Below, in pieces: positions 17,096 through 26,935 of a stretch of 54,565 nt of DNA. A program made the position numbers and the translations under genes. The notes under the pieces were generated by a model. It searched no databases. It was not told the DNA's origin and saw only the letters and a program-made list of their open reading frames with translations. Position 1 is the stretch's first letter. Each line of letters begins with the position of its first letter. This DNA comes from Bacillota bacterium (GTDB taxonomy: Bacteria; Bacillota_I; Bacilli_A; RF39; UBA660): contig SVAK01000006.1 of the NCBI GenBank assembly GCA_015059445.1, positions 1 through 54,565 of the forward strand, written 5' to 3'.

Positions 17096-18580
17096 ATGCG
17101 TGAATTTACAGAACAAGAATTAGTTAGAAGAGAAAAAGCAGAAAATTTAAGAACTTTAGGATTAGATCCTTTTGGTCATAGATTTGATGTGACAAGTAAT
17201 TCAAAAAAAATTAAAGAAATATATGAAGTTTGTAGTAAAGAAGAATTAGAAGAAACAAAAAACGAAGTAGTTATTGCTGGGCGTATTATGAATAAACGTC
17301 GTAGTGGTAAAGCTGGATTTATGGATATTCAAGATAAATTTGGTAATATGCAAATTTATATTAGTATTAGTGATGTTGGAGAAGAAGAATATGAATTATA
17401 TAAATCATGTGATTTAGGAGATATTATTGGTATTACTGGTTGGGTTTGTAAGACAAATACTGGTCAATTGACTGTACATGCTACTAAATATACTCATTTA
17501 GTTAAAGCATTACGCCCACTTCCCGAAAAATTCCATGGTCTTACTGACGTTGAAGAAAGATATCGTCGTCGTTATGTTGATCTAATTATGAATGATAATG
17601 CGAAAAGAATAGCTTTTTTAAGGCCAAAAATTATTAGATGTATTCAAAATTTTATGGATAATAGAGGTTTTGTTGAAGTTGAGACTCCAATTTTGACAAG
17701 TCTTTTGACAGGAGCTTCAGCTCGTCCATTTACAACTCATCATAATACACAAGATTTAGACATGTATTTAAGAATAGCATTAGAGCTTCCGTTAAAAAGA
17801 TTATTAGTTGGCGGAATGGAAGCTGTTTATGAAATAGGTAGAACATTTAGAAATGAAGGAATGGATCCAAAACATAATCCAGAATTTACTTTAATGGAAG
17901 CATATCTTGCTTATTCTGATTTGGAAGGCATGATGGAACTTACAGAAGCAATGTATACAACAATTGCTAGAGATGTTGTTGGTAAAATGACATATAATTG
18001 GTGTGGTCATGAAATTAATTTAGAAGGCCCATGGAGAAGAATAAGCATGACTGATGCTATTAAAGAGGTAATAGGAATAGATTTTAAAGCAATAAATTCT
18101 ACTGAAGAATGCTTGCGTTTAGCAGAAGAACATAATATTTTGGTAGAAGAGCATCAAAAATCTTATGGACATATCATAAATTTATTCTTCGAAAAATACG
18201 TAGAAGAGACTTTGATTCAACCAACATTCCTTTACGGTCATCCAATTGAAATATCTCCGCTTACGAAGAAAAATCCAGAAGATCCTAGATTTGTAGATCG
18301 TTTTGAATTATTCATTGGTGGTAAAGAGTTTGCCAATGCTTATACTGAATTAAATGATCCAATTGATCAATTAGAAAGATTTGAAGCACAATTAAAAGAA
18401 AAAGATCTTGGTAATGAGGAAGCAAATGATATTGATATGGATTTCATTGAGGCTCTAGAATATGGTATGCCTCCTGCTGGTGGTATTGGATATGGAATTG
18501 ATAGACTTTGTATGTTATTTACAGAAAGTGAGACAATTAGAGAAGTTATTTTATTCCCTACGATGAAACCTAGAGATTAA
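17096..18580 (+). CDS. lysS: Lysyl-tRNA synthetase (class II)
   Basis: Charges tRNA-Lys with lysine. The 494-residue length is typical. The N-terminal OB-fold anticodon-binding domain contains [22 protein letters not shown] (about residues 58-79). The catalytic core shows motif 2 [15 protein letters not shown] and motif 3 in [19 protein letters not shown] precedes the ATG by a normal distance. It has its own promoter and terminator and looks monocistronic. Confidence 0.97.
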   Translation: MREFTEQELVRREKAENLRTLGLDPFGHRFDVTSNSKKIKEIYEVCSKEELEETKNEVVIAGRIMNKRRSGKAGFMDIQDKFGNMQIYISISDVGEEEYELYKSCDLGDIIGITGWVCKTNTGQLTVHATKYTHLVKALRPLPEKFHGLTDVEERYRRRYVDLIMNDNAKRIAFLRPKIIRCIQNFMDNRGFVEVETPILTSLLTGASARPFTTHHNTQDLDMYLRIALELPLKRLLVGGMEAVYEIGRTFRNEGMDPKHNPEFTLMEAYLAYSDLEGMMELTEAMYTTIARDVVGKMTYNWCGHEINLEGPWRRISMTDAIKEVIGIDFKAINSTEECLRLAEEHNILVEEHQKSYGHIINLFFEKYVEETLIQPTFLYGHPIEISPLTKKNPEDPRFVDRFELFIGGKEFANAYTELNDPIDQLERFEAQLKEKDLGNEEANDIDMDFIEALEYGMPPAGGIGYGIDRLCMLFTESETIREVILFPTMKPRD

Positions 18581-18585
18581 CGTCT

Positions 18586-18610
18586 AAAAAGCTGAAAAAG
18601 CTTTTTTTTT
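18586..18610 (+). terminator. Terminator of lysS
   Basis: An 8-bp AAAAAGCT/AGCTTTTT stem followed by a long T run. Confidence 0.75.
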
Positions 18611-18653
18611 ATTTTTGATAGTGTTATAATTTTTTTAGGAGGTTAGAGAAAAA

Positions 18654-20147
18654 ATGACAATAACACAAATTATTGGTCTTGTAGTTGTATTAGTTTTAGC
18701 AGCTCTAGGTGGATTTTTCATTATTAGAAAATCAAAGAAGCATGATTTGGCTAAATGGATAACATTATTTATTTTTGTTTCATTAGCACTTACTTGGGTT
18801 TTCTCCTATGGATATTACAATGGAACTGAGTTTATTGATTATGGTATGAATCAACAAGGGATTACTGATATTCCTAACTTATTGTACTATTCAATCAATT
18901 TTGCTGGTGATAAAATTATTTTCTTACTAGCATTGGGAGCATTTTATGCTGTATTAAGTAAATGCAATGGTTACAAAAAATTAGTAGTTACTATTGCAGA
19001 AAAATTAAAAGGAAAGGAAATTACATTTGCGTTAGCTGCATCATTATTATTTGCTGCGATGGCTTCATTGTTTTCACAAAGCTTTATTGCTTTAATTTTT
19101 GTTCCATTTGTAGTATCAATAATTCTTTCAATGAAATTAGATAAACTAACTGCATTTTGTGTTACTTTTGGTTCAATTTTGATTGGGACTTTAGGAGTTA
19201 CATATGGTGGTGAAGGTTTATATTGGTTCAATTACTATACTCAAACTACTGTAGCAACCGGAATGATTTATCGTTTAATTATTTTAGTGGTTTCGTTTAT
19301 TTTATTTAATTTTTTTACTGTTTTACATGCAAAGAAAGTATTAAATGGTAAAAAAGTAAATGAAAGTGAAGTAGATCCATTTAAAGTAGAACATGTTGAT
19401 AAGAAAGCTAAAACTTGGCCTATTATCATATTATTCTCAACATTATTTATTTTAATTGTTTTAGGATATATTAGTTGGGAAGCGAACTTTGGAATTACAT
19501 GCTTTAGCAAATTCCATGAATGGTTAATGGAACTAAAAATAGGTGGCTTTGCTGTATTCAAGGTTATTTTAGGAACTCTTTCTACAAAAGTTACAAATGG
19601 TGCTTTTGGATATTGGAATTTATTCCATATGTCAATTATCTTAATAATTATAAGTATAGTAGCTGCTTTAGTAAGTAGAATTAAATTAGATGATTTTATT
19701 GAATCTTATGGTGTAGGATTTAAGAAGATTGGAAAAGGATTATTATTATTTATTGGAACTTATATGGTTATGGTAGCAGCCTATATGAGTCCATTTATTC
19801 CAACAATAACTAATACAATATTTAAGAGTATCGAAACATTTAATCCGTTCTTAGTTACACTTGATGCACTTTTAGCAAATACTTTCCATGTGGATTTTGG
19901 ATTTACAGGTTATGTAGTTGCAACGTATTTTACAAGTACATTTGGAACTAACTTAGAAGTAATTCATACAATATTTACAACAATGTATGGCTTTGTAGGA
20001 TTATGTATTCCAACAAGTGCAATATTACTAATCGGATTGTCCTATTTAGATATTGACTATAAGACTTGGATGAAGTATATTTGGATGTTTGTTGTAGCTA
20101 TTTTAGTAATTTTATTATTACTATTTACTATAATGACATATCTTTAA
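18654..20147 (+). CDS. Multi-spanning transporter, YfcC-like
   Basis: A 497-residue integral membrane protein with about 11-12 hydrophobic helices in two halves, separated by a charged loop (VNESEVDPFKVEHVDKKAK, about residues 235-253). The DKIIFLLALGAFYAVLSK segment in the first half and its counterpart in the second half recall the YfcC/ArsB-NhaD-like carriers of carboxylates, amino acids or ions. The substrate cannot be read from the sequence. Its position after lysS is not enough to call it a lysine carrier, since each gene has its own terminator. TATAAT at 18625 and AGGAGG at 18637 precede ATG 18654. Confidence 0.5.
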   Translation: MTITQIIGLVVVLVLAALGGFFIIRKSKKHDLAKWITLFIFVSLALTWVFSYGYYNGTEFIDYGMNQQGITDIPNLLYYSINFAGDKIIFLLALGAFYAVLSKCNGYKKLVVTIAEKLKGKEITFALAASLLFAAMASLFSQSFIALIFVPFVVSIILSMKLDKLTAFCVTFGSILIGTLGVTYGGEGLYWFNYYTQTTVATGMIYRLIILVVSFILFNFFTVLHAKKVLNGKKVNESEVDPFKVEHVDKKAKTWPIIILFSTLFILIVLGYISWEANFGITCFSKFHEWLMELKIGGFAVFKVILGTLSTKVTNGAFGYWNLFHMSIILIIISIVAALVSRIKLDDFIESYGVGFKKIGKGLLLFIGTYMVMVAAYMSPFIPTITNTIFKSIETFNPFLVTLDALLANTFHVDFGFTGYVVATYFTSTFGTNLEVIHTIFTTMYGFVGLCIPTSAILLIGLSYLDIDYKTWMKYIWMFVVAILVILLLLFTIMTYL

Positions 20148-20166
20148 TTTGAAGCATAAATAAAGT

Positions 20167-20197
20167 AAAAAGCTTGGCCATAAGGCTAAGCTTTTTT
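20167..20197 (+). terminator. Rho-independent terminator
   Basis: A stem of 12-13 bp (AAAAAGCTTGGCC with GGCTAAGCTTTTT), 4-nt loop and T run. Confidence 0.85.
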
Positions 20198-20282
20198 GTG
20201 AACTAAAAATCTGTCAATTTTTTATGAATAAACAATTAATAAACCAAACATTATAAACATAGAATTGTAAGGGAGAATATTT

Positions 20283-22400
20283 ATGTTTAATAATTTTGGA
20301 GTACATATAGCAAGTATTTTTAGAAAAGCAGAAGAAGAAAGATATGAATTACGTCATCCATATGTAGGAACTGAACATTTGCTGCTTGCAATTTTATCAA
20401 ATGATAAAGATATGATATTATATTTAAGAGAATATGGTTTAACTTATGACAAATTTAGAAAGGAATTAAATATAGTAGTTGGTAATGCTTCAAAAAATAG
20501 TGATATAAATTTATATACACCACTTTTAAAAAGAGTAATTAATAATGCTCTAGAAAATGCAAAAGAAAATAATAATGGTATAGTAACTACTAAGCATTTA
20601 ATTTTATCTATATTAGAAGAAGGAGAAGGCATTGCAATAAGATTATTAGTAAGCATGAATATTGATATAGATAGTATTTATGATGATTTAAATAAGAATA
20701 ATAAATTAACTAATAAAAAATTAGAGTTATATGAAACAGGTATTCCATTGAACGATACTATAGATTTTGATGAATGTGTTGTTGGCAGAGATAAAGAAAT
20801 AGATTTAATTATTGAAACGCTTTTAAGAAAGAAAAAAAATAATCCTATATTAATAGGAGATGCCGGAGTTGGTAAAACTGCAATAGTTGAAGAATTAGTA
20901 AGAAGAATTGAAAGAAAAGAAGTTCCAGATATTTTGTTTAATACAAAAATAGTGGCATTAGAAATGGGATCTTTAGTATCGGGAACTAAATATAGAGGAG
21001 AATTTGAAGAAAAACTTACTAAGATAATTAAAGAATTAGAACAAAATAGTAATGTGATATTGTTCATAGATGAGATTCATTCAATGGTAAATGCTGGTGG
21101 AGCAGAAGGTGCTATTACAGCAGGAGATATTTTTAAACCTGCTTTAGCGCGTGGTAAAATAAAATGTATTGGAGCAACAACTACTAATGAATATCAAAAA
21201 TTCTTTTCCGGTGATAAAGCTTTAATGCGTCGTTTTGAAATAATAAATGTAGAGGAACCTAATCAAAGTGAAACAAAAGATATTTTATTGAAAGTTAAAA
21301 ATGAATATGAAAATCATCATAAAGTAATTATTCCAGATAATATAATTGAGAAAGTTATATATTATTCTGATAAATTTATAACAACTAAAAAAAATCCAGA
21401 TAAAGCTATAGATTTTTTAGATTCTATTTGTTCAAAAGTGAAAACTAATAATAATTATAATTTAGAAAAGAAAAACTTATATCAAAAATTAGAGAGTTTA
21501 AAAAAAGCAAAAAAAGTTTGTGTAAAAAATAATGATTATGATAAAGCACTAGAAATATATAGCGAAGAAATAGATATAAATAAAAAAATAAAGAACTTTA
21601 ATGATAGTAGGAAACAAACTATTAAAGAAAATGATATAATAAATGTTTTAGAAAATAAAACCAATATGATATTTACTAAAACAAAATTAAATTTTCTGGA
21701 TAATATAAAAAAAAGTATTCAAAAAGATTTATATGGGGTAGATAAATATGTAGATAATATTATTACATTAATACAGGAAAATTTATTAAATAAAATAGGA
21801 TTTTTAAAAGTATATTTAGAAGGCGAAGCATATTTAGGAAAAAGCACTATAGTGAAGATAATTGCTGAAAATTTTCCGAGATGTAATTTTATTAAAATAG
21901 ATTTGAAAGAATATAGGAGTTCTTGTGATATAAATAAATTAATTGGCACTACTCAAGGTTATATAGGGTATAATGATGCGCATATATTTAGTAAATTAAA
22001 AAATGATAATTTTAGTATAATATTATTTGATAATTACAATTGTGCTCATCCTAATATTAAGGAATTAATTAAATCAATTTTAAAGGAAAAAATTATTACA
22101 GATAACAAAGGTGACAAGATTTATTTTAATAATACTTTTATATTTATTACAGATGATATAGAGAAAAATAATAAAGTTGGATTTAATAATAAAATCACAG
22201 AAAATAAATACAATGAATTGTATGATTTAGTTGACTCGGTAATAAAATTAAATAATTTAAACAAAGAAACTTTAATAAATTATTTAGAAAGCAAAAATGT
22301 TATTAATAAAGATAAGATACTTAAAGAAAGTGAGTATGAAAAATATAATTATAAGAATGTTGGAAAATTAATTAAAGAACATATGCTTATTAATAATTAA
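20283..22400 (+). CDS. ClpC-like AAA+ ATPase with degenerate second ATPase module
   Basis: A 705-residue Hsp100-family unfoldase. It has a double Clp_N domain (about 1-145), a complete first AAA+ module (Walker A GDAGVGKT 192-199, Walker B LFIDEIHSM, arginine region MRRFE), and a middle segment with a UVR-like helix (NNDYDKALEIYSEE). The second AAA+ module keeps Walker A (GEAYLGKS 514-521), but its Walker B reads LFDNYN (D583-N584), losing the catalytic glutamate. It is much diverged and the C-terminal small domain is short; typical ClpC is about 810 residues. I see no ctsR, mcsA or mcsB beside it and no CtsR-type direct repeat upstream. It is probably a specialised chaperone or ClpP adaptor; ClpC orthology is moderate. 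Confidence 0.8.
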   Translation: MFNNFGVHIASIFRKAEEERYELRHPYVGTEHLLLAILSNDKDMILYLREYGLTYDKFRKELNIVVGNASKNSDINLYTPLLKRVINNALENAKENNNGIVTTKHLILSILEEGEGIAIRLLVSMNIDIDSIYDDLNKNNKLTNKKLELYETGIPLNDTIDFDECVVGRDKEIDLIIETLLRKKKNNPILIGDAGVGKTAIVEELVRRIERKEVPDILFNTKIVALEMGSLVSGTKYRGEFEEKLTKIIKELEQNSNVILFIDEIHSMVNAGGAEGAITAGDIFKPALARGKIKCIGATTTNEYQKFFSGDKALMRRFEIINVEEPNQSETKDILLKVKNEYENHHKVIIPDNIIEKVIYYSDKFITTKKNPDKAIDFLDSICSKVKTNNNYNLEKKNLYQKLESLKKAKKVCVKNNDYDKALEIYSEEIDINKKIKNFNDSRKQTIKENDIINVLENKTNMIFTKTKLNFLDNIKKSIQKDLYGVDKYVDNIITLIQENLLNKIGFLKVYLEGEAYLGKSTIVKIIAENFPRCNFIKIDLKEYRSSCDINKLIGTTQGYIGYNDAHIFSKLKNDNFSIILFDNYNCAHPNIKELIKSILKEKIITDNKGDKIYFNNTFIFITDDIEKNNKVGFNNKITENKYNELYDLVDSVIKLNNLNKETLINYLESKNVINKDKILKESEYEKYNYKNVGKLIKEHMLINN

Positions 22401-22430
22401 GAATTTGATGCATTTTATTAGCTTAATATA

Positions 22431-22466
22431 AAAATATCTGGTAAAAAATTACTAGATGTTTTTTTT
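22431..22466 (+). terminator. Rho-independent terminator
   Basis: About 13-bp stem with two G-T pairs (22431-22443 with 22450-22462) followed by a T run. Confidence 0.75.
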
Positions 22467-22490
22467 ATGTTTTCATTTAAATAAATGATT

Positions 22491-22499
22491 TGTTATAAT
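22491..22499 (+). promoter_or_regulatory. Extended -10 promoter
   Basis: TGTTATAAT (TGnTATAAT form) upstream of the NahK-like kinase. No good -35. Confidence 0.5.
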
Positions 22500-22520
22500 A
22501 TAATTATGTGAGGGAAATGT

Positions 22521-23627
22521 ATGTTAGATAGAATTTTAGAAAACTATGATATAAAAGGTAGTTTAATAAAGATAGAAGATAATAATTCAGGAAATATTAA
22601 TAAAACTTTTGTAGCAACTTTTTTAGATAATAATATTGAAAAAAAATATTTGGTTCAAAAAATTAATACTACGGTTTTTGCTGAGCCATATAAATTAATG
22701 AAAAACATTGAAGGTATTACAGCCTTTATTAAAAAACAAACAAAGTTAGAAAATGATAATAACCATAAAACTTTACAAATTATTAAAACAAAAAAAGGAA
22801 ATTCTTTATGTAAAATATTACCGGAAAAAGAATACTATCGAATTTATGAATTTATTGAAGATGCAGTTGCTTATGATTGTTCGACTGAATTAAATGTGGT
22901 ATTTAATACGGGGAAGGCTTTTGGAAATTTTCAAAGATTGTTAGCAAAGTATCCAATGAATCAATTAGAAGAAACGATTAAGGATTTTCATAATACTCCT
23001 AGTAGATTAAAAACTTTTATCAGTGATATTAAAATAGATTCACAAAAAAGGGCAATTGAAGTTGCAAAAGAAATAGTATTTATTATCCAAAGAGAGGATA
23101 TTTGTTCTTTAATAATGGATAAATTAGGAACTGATGAAATACCATTTCGAGTTACTCATAATGATACTAAGGTAAATAATGTTTTAATGAATAAAGATAA
23201 TGGAGAGTTTTTGGCTGTAATAGATTTAGATACAGTTATGCCAGGTAGCTTGCTTTTTGACTATGGGGATGGAATAAGATCAACAGCATCAAATGCCAAA
23301 GAAGATGAAATAAATTTAGAAAAAGTATATATTAATTTAGAATTATTTGAGGCTTATACTGATGGATACATGAGCGAAATGGCCCCTTACTTAACAAAAA
23401 CAGAATTATCATTAATGGGGGAGTCAATCAGAATTATTACTTTAGAATTAGCTATTAGATTCTTAAATGATTATATAAATGGTGATACTTATTTTAAGAT
23501 TGATTATGAAAAACATAATTTAGATAGAGCATTAAATCAGATTAAATTAGTGATTGATATTGAAGATAAAATAGATTATATAAATAAATATATTTATGAA
23601 AGTTATGAAAAATATATCAATAATTAA
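22521..23627 (+). CDS. APH-fold sugar kinase, NahK-like
   Basis: A 368-residue cytoplasmic kinase of the aminoglycoside phosphotransferase fold. The catalytic loop reads THNDTKVNNVLM, followed by the metal-binding segment VIDLDTVMPGSLLFDYGD. Both closely match N-acetylhexosamine 1-kinase (NahK/LnpB), which phosphorylates GlcNAc or GalNAc at C1 in host glycan salvage. Other sugar kinases of this fold remain possible, and no glycan phosphorylase gene is next to it. GAGGGA precedes the ATG. It has a terminator of its own and converges on the P-type ATPase. Confidence 0.7.
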   Translation: MLDRILENYDIKGSLIKIEDNNSGNINKTFVATFLDNNIEKKYLVQKINTTVFAEPYKLMKNIEGITAFIKKQTKLENDNNHKTLQIIKTKKGNSLCKILPEKEYYRIYEFIEDAVAYDCSTELNVVFNTGKAFGNFQRLLAKYPMNQLEETIKDFHNTPSRLKTFISDIKIDSQKRAIEVAKEIVFIIQREDICSLIMDKLGTDEIPFRVTHNDTKVNNVLMNKDNGEFLAVIDLDTVMPGSLLFDYGDGIRSTASNAKEDEINLEKVYINLELFEAYTDGYMSEMAPYLTKTELSLMGESIRIITLELAIRFLNDYINGDTYFKIDYEKHNLDRALNQIKLVIDIEDKIDYINKYIYESYEKYINN

Positions 23628-23658
23628 AAAAGATCCAGTTATATCTGGATTTTTATTT
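23626..23658 (+). terminator. Terminator of the kinase gene
   Basis: ATCCAG/CTGGAT core extended by A/T pairs with one bulged G and a T run. It may also serve the convergent gene. Confidence 0.65.
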
Positions 23659-23681
23659 TAGATAATTAGTTTTATATTAAA

Positions 23682-26243
23682 TTAAATTTCTAATTTAACA
23701 CCCTTTTTCTTTAAAATGATTTTTCTTATAAAATCTATAGGTATAACTGTAAACGCTAATATAATTACAAAAAACAATTCAAATATAGAGAGACCATAAG
23801 TTCTAAATAAATCATGTCCGTTATAGATTAAAAAAATTTGAGCAATGATTATAAAGGAAAATACAATAAGAAAAACTTTGTTCTTTAAAATATTAGAGAA
23901 AATATTTAATCTTTCAGTTCGGGCATTAAATGCATTGAAGATGCCAATAAAAATAAATAATGCAAAATATGCAGTCATAAAATGCTTATAATCACTTCTA
24001 ATTATCTCTTTAAATATTGGAACCTTTAAAAATAATATGCAGAGTAGAGCAGAATAAAGTCCAGTAAATAAAATCTCGGAATACATATATTTATTAATAA
24101 TAGGTTCATCTATTTTTTTGGGTTTATGTTCCATATAGTATTTAAGTGGAGCTTCGTAAGAGAATGCTAGTCCAGCAAAAGTATCCATTATCATATTTAA
24201 CCATAACATTTGAATAATAGTGATAGGAGTACTTACTCCTATGTAAGATCCAACAATAGATAAAAATAGTGCAGTCATATTAACAGTTAATTGATAAATA
24301 ACAAACTTTCTGATGCTTTTAAAAATAGTTCTTCCATATAAAATAGCTTTACTAATAGATAAGATATTATTATCTAAAATAACAATATCACTAGCTTCTT
24401 TAGCAACCTCTGTACCACTTCCCATTGAAAAACCGACATTTGCTTTTTTTAAGGCTGGAGCATCATTAACACCATCTCCAGTCATACCTACAATTTGATT
24501 CATTTCTTTTAGTATAGTTACTAGCCGACTTTTATCTTGAGGTAGAGCTCGTGCTACAACTTTCAATTTGTGGCATATTTTCTTGATATTTTCATTACTC
24601 ATACGATTAAATTCATCACTAGTTAAAATCAAATCGCTAGGATTTGTGATAATACCGCAGTCAGCTGCAATATTTTTAGCTGTATCTTTAGCATCTCCTG
24701 TAATCATAATGACATTTATTCCTGCATTTCTTATCAAATTAATTCCATCTTTAGCTTCTCTTCTCAATTCATCTTTTAATGTAATAAATCCAACAAAGGT
24801 TAGATTATCTAAAGATTCACCTTTAGCAAGCGCGATAACTCTAATTCCTCTTTTTGTATTTTTTTCTATTTCTCTTAAAAATAGATTTTTATTTAATATG
24901 TATTTTTCTTCCCCTAAACTATTTAAATATTTATGGCATTTATTTATAATTACTTCGCTTGCACCTTTTACATATATATCATCTGCTAAGTAAACTGCGC
25001 TAAATTTATTTTCGCTATCAAAAGGAATTCTTTTAGTTATTTTGATGTTATTTTCTTTAAATTTAAAAAAGCAAATTAAAGCTTTATCAGTAGCATTTCC
25101 CCCAATGATTTTGTTATTACTTATAGTACTTTCGTTATTTAATATAATTGATTTATATAAAATGTCATGTAATTTAGTTTTTTTAATTTCCGCTTCATTT
25201 TTATATATTTTTAGATCTCCAGAAACAAAAGAAGTAACTTCTAATTCTCCTTTTGTAAGAGTACCGGTTTTATCTGTAAGTAGATAGTTTAAGTTGCCAC
25301 TAGTTTCAATTCCGGTGGGTTTTCTTACTAGAACATTATCTTTAAGCATTCTTTTCATATTAGATGACAACACTAAAGTAATCATCATAGGAAGTCCTTC
25401 TGGGACAGCGACAATTATAATGGTGACTGATAAAGTAAGAGCATATATTAAGTGGTTTATAATAATTTTTGGGGTTGTAATTGTAGTAATAATTAAATCT
25501 AGATCAAAATTATTTGCAATAACAATTTTATTAAAAAGATAAGATAGCGAAACAACTAAAGCCCCGATATAACCAATTTTACTAACTATTTTTGCAAGTC
25601 CATATAATCTTGTTTTAAGCGGAGAAGTTGGATCGCTTTCTTGAATTTCTAAAGATATCTTACCATATTCAGTTTCATTGCCTACTTTTTTCACAAGCAT
25701 TTTTCCATAACCATTAGTAATAACTGTTCCTCTAAATAGTTTATTATCTTTATCGTTTTTTTTGATATCTTTTGATTCTCCAGTTAGTGATGCTTCATTA
25801 CAAGATAAACTTCCACTTATTAAGATGCCATCAGCAGGGATGGAATCTCCAGTAGATAGTTTTACTATATCTCCAACGACTATGTCGTTAATTATTATTT
25901 CTTTTAAAGTGTTATTTCTTAAAACTTTAACTTTTATTTTGGCTGCTTCAGTTTGTAATCTTTTAAAAGCAGCTTCGCTACCGTATTCGGAAATGGTAGA
26001 AATAAAGGATGCTAGCATAACGGCAATGGCAATTCCTATTGTTTCATACCAATCATATTTAGAAAAAATAAATAAAATTTTAATACCTAAAGCAATTAAA
26101 AGTATTTTGATAATTGGATCTCCTAGGGATTCTAATAGAATTTTAAAGAATGTTTTTTGTTTAATTTTAGTTAACTCATTAGTACCATATTTTTTTCTAT
26201 TAATAATTACTTCTTCATCATTTAAGCCGTTATAATTTATCAT
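23682..26243 (-). CDS. Calcium-type P-type ATPase (P2)
   Basis: Pumps cations, most likely Ca2+, out of the cell using ATP. The 853-residue protein has an N-terminal cation-ATPase domain, the actuator loop with LTGES, M4 with VAVPEGLP, the phosphorylation motif DKTGTLT, the KGASE nucleotide-binding segment, TGDGVNDAP, and M6 with LNMIMDTFAGLA. The M4 and M6 signatures match plasma-membrane calcium pumps (PMCA-like). Length and motifs are complete. GGAGGAAAT precedes the start. It lies downstream of trmL on the same strand but behind a terminator. Confidence 0.9.
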   Translation of the reverse strand: MINYNGLNDEEVIINRKKYGTNELTKIKQKTFFKILLESLGDPIIKILLIALGIKILFIFSKYDWYETIGIAIAVMLASFISTISEYGSEAAFKRLQTEAAKIKVKVLRNNTLKEIIINDIVVGDIVKLSTGDSIPADGILISGSLSCNEASLTGESKDIKKNDKDNKLFRGTVITNGYGKMLVKKVGNETEYGKISLEIQESDPTSPLKTRLYGLAKIVSKIGYIGALVVSLSYLFNKIVIANNFDLDLIITTITTPKIIINHLIYALTLSVTIIIVAVPEGLPMMITLVLSSNMKRMLKDNVLVRKPTGIETSGNLNYLLTDKTGTLTKGELEVTSFVSGDLKIYKNEAEIKKTKLHDILYKSIILNNESTISNNKIIGGNATDKALICFFKFKENNIKITKRIPFDSENKFSAVYLADDIYVKGASEVIINKCHKYLNSLGEEKYILNKNLFLREIEKNTKRGIRVIALAKGESLDNLTFVGFITLKDELRREAKDGINLIRNAGINVIMITGDAKDTAKNIAADCGIITNPSDLILTSDEFNRMSNENIKKICHKLKVVARALPQDKSRLVTILKEMNQIVGMTGDGVNDAPALKKANVGFSMGSGTEVAKEASDIVILDNNILSISKAILYGRTIFKSIRKFVIYQLTVNMTALFLSIVGSYIGVSTPITIIQMLWLNMIMDTFAGLAFSYEAPLKYYMEHKPKKIDEPIINKYMYSEILFTGLYSALLCILFLKVPIFKEIIRSDYKHFMTAYFALFIFIGIFNAFNARTERLNIFSNILKNKVFLIVFSFIIIAQIFLIYNGHDLFRTYGLSIFELFFVIILAFTVIPIDFIRKIILKKKGVKLEI

Positions 26244-26302
26244 ATTTCCTCCATTTAAATATATGGAGTGGTTACTAAAAAAAGAACATATAATATATGT
26301 AA

Positions 26303-26337
26303 AAAATAAAAAAATGTTACACTTTTTAGTAACATTT
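26303..26337 (-). terminator. Terminator of trmL
   Basis: On the minus strand an AAATGTTAC/GTAACATTT stem is followed by a T run. It overlaps the trmL stop. Confidence 0.7.
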
Positions 26338-26845
26338 AAGCTTCTTCGATAAAAGTTTTTGATTTATGTGGTTCATCAAATAATAAATCTTTGTAATTTT
26401 GTTGGCGTAAAGCTTCATAAACTACTATTGCAACCGTATTAGATAAGTTTAAACTTCTTACATCACTAGTCATTGGTATTCTCATACATTTATCTATATA
26501 TGGTTTTAATATTTCTCTAGGTATCCCTGTAGATTCTTTACCAAACATAAAATAAATATTTTTGGTAGTATCAGAATAATCAAAATAAGTATGGGGTTTG
26601 TGACCATATCTTGTTAAAAAGTAAAAATCTCCTTTGTTTTTTGAAAAGAATTCATCAATGTTTTCATAAATGGTGTAGCAACATTTATCAACATAATTAA
26701 CGCCACTTCTTTTGACAGCTTTATCATCTAAACTAAAACCTAGTGGTTTAATTAAATGTAGATGAATACCAGTGGCTATGCAAGTACGCATTATATTTCC
26801 TGTATTAGTAGGAATTTCTGGTTCAAATAAAACAACGTTTATCAT
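26336..26845 (-). CDS. trmL: tRNA (cytidine/uridine-2'-O-)-methyltransferase TrmL
   Basis: A SPOUT-fold methyltransferase that 2'-O-methylates the wobble base (position 34) of some leucine tRNAs. The 169-residue protein has VVLFEPEIPTNTGNIMRTC at the N terminus, FGKESTGIP in the middle and the knot-forming RSLNLSNTVAIVVYEALRQ near the end, all typical of TrmL. Start ATG at 26845-26843 was chosen over an upstream GTG (26854), since AGAGGTGA sits 4-11 bp upstream of the ATG. It diverges from ftsK. Confidence 0.93.
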   Translation of the reverse strand: MINVVLFEPEIPTNTGNIMRTCIATGIHLHLIKPLGFSLDDKAVKRSGVNYVDKCCYTIYENIDEFFSKNKGDFYFLTRYGHKPHTYFDYSDTTKNIYFMFGKESTGIPREILKPYIDKCMRIPMTSDVRSLNLSNTVAIVVYEALRQQNYKDLLFDEPHKSKTFIEEA

Positions 26846-26890
26846 ATAAATCACCTCTAAGCTTTTTCATTATATAAAATCTAGAATTAA

Positions 26891-26919
26891 TTGTCAAAAA
26901 ATAAGATTTAGTTTATAAT
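26891..26919 (+). promoter_or_regulatory. Promoter of ftsK/spoIIIE
   Basis: TTGTCA, 17-bp spacer, TATAAT. Transcription should begin near 26926, excluding in-frame starts at 26918 and 26924 and supporting ATG 26936. Confidence 0.7.
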
Positions 26920-26935
26920 GATAATGGTGATTATA

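Noticed and set aside
23682-26243. Plus-strand open frames opposite the P-type ATPase
   Set aside because: They are shadows of the minus-strand gene, without ribosome sites or recognisable domains.
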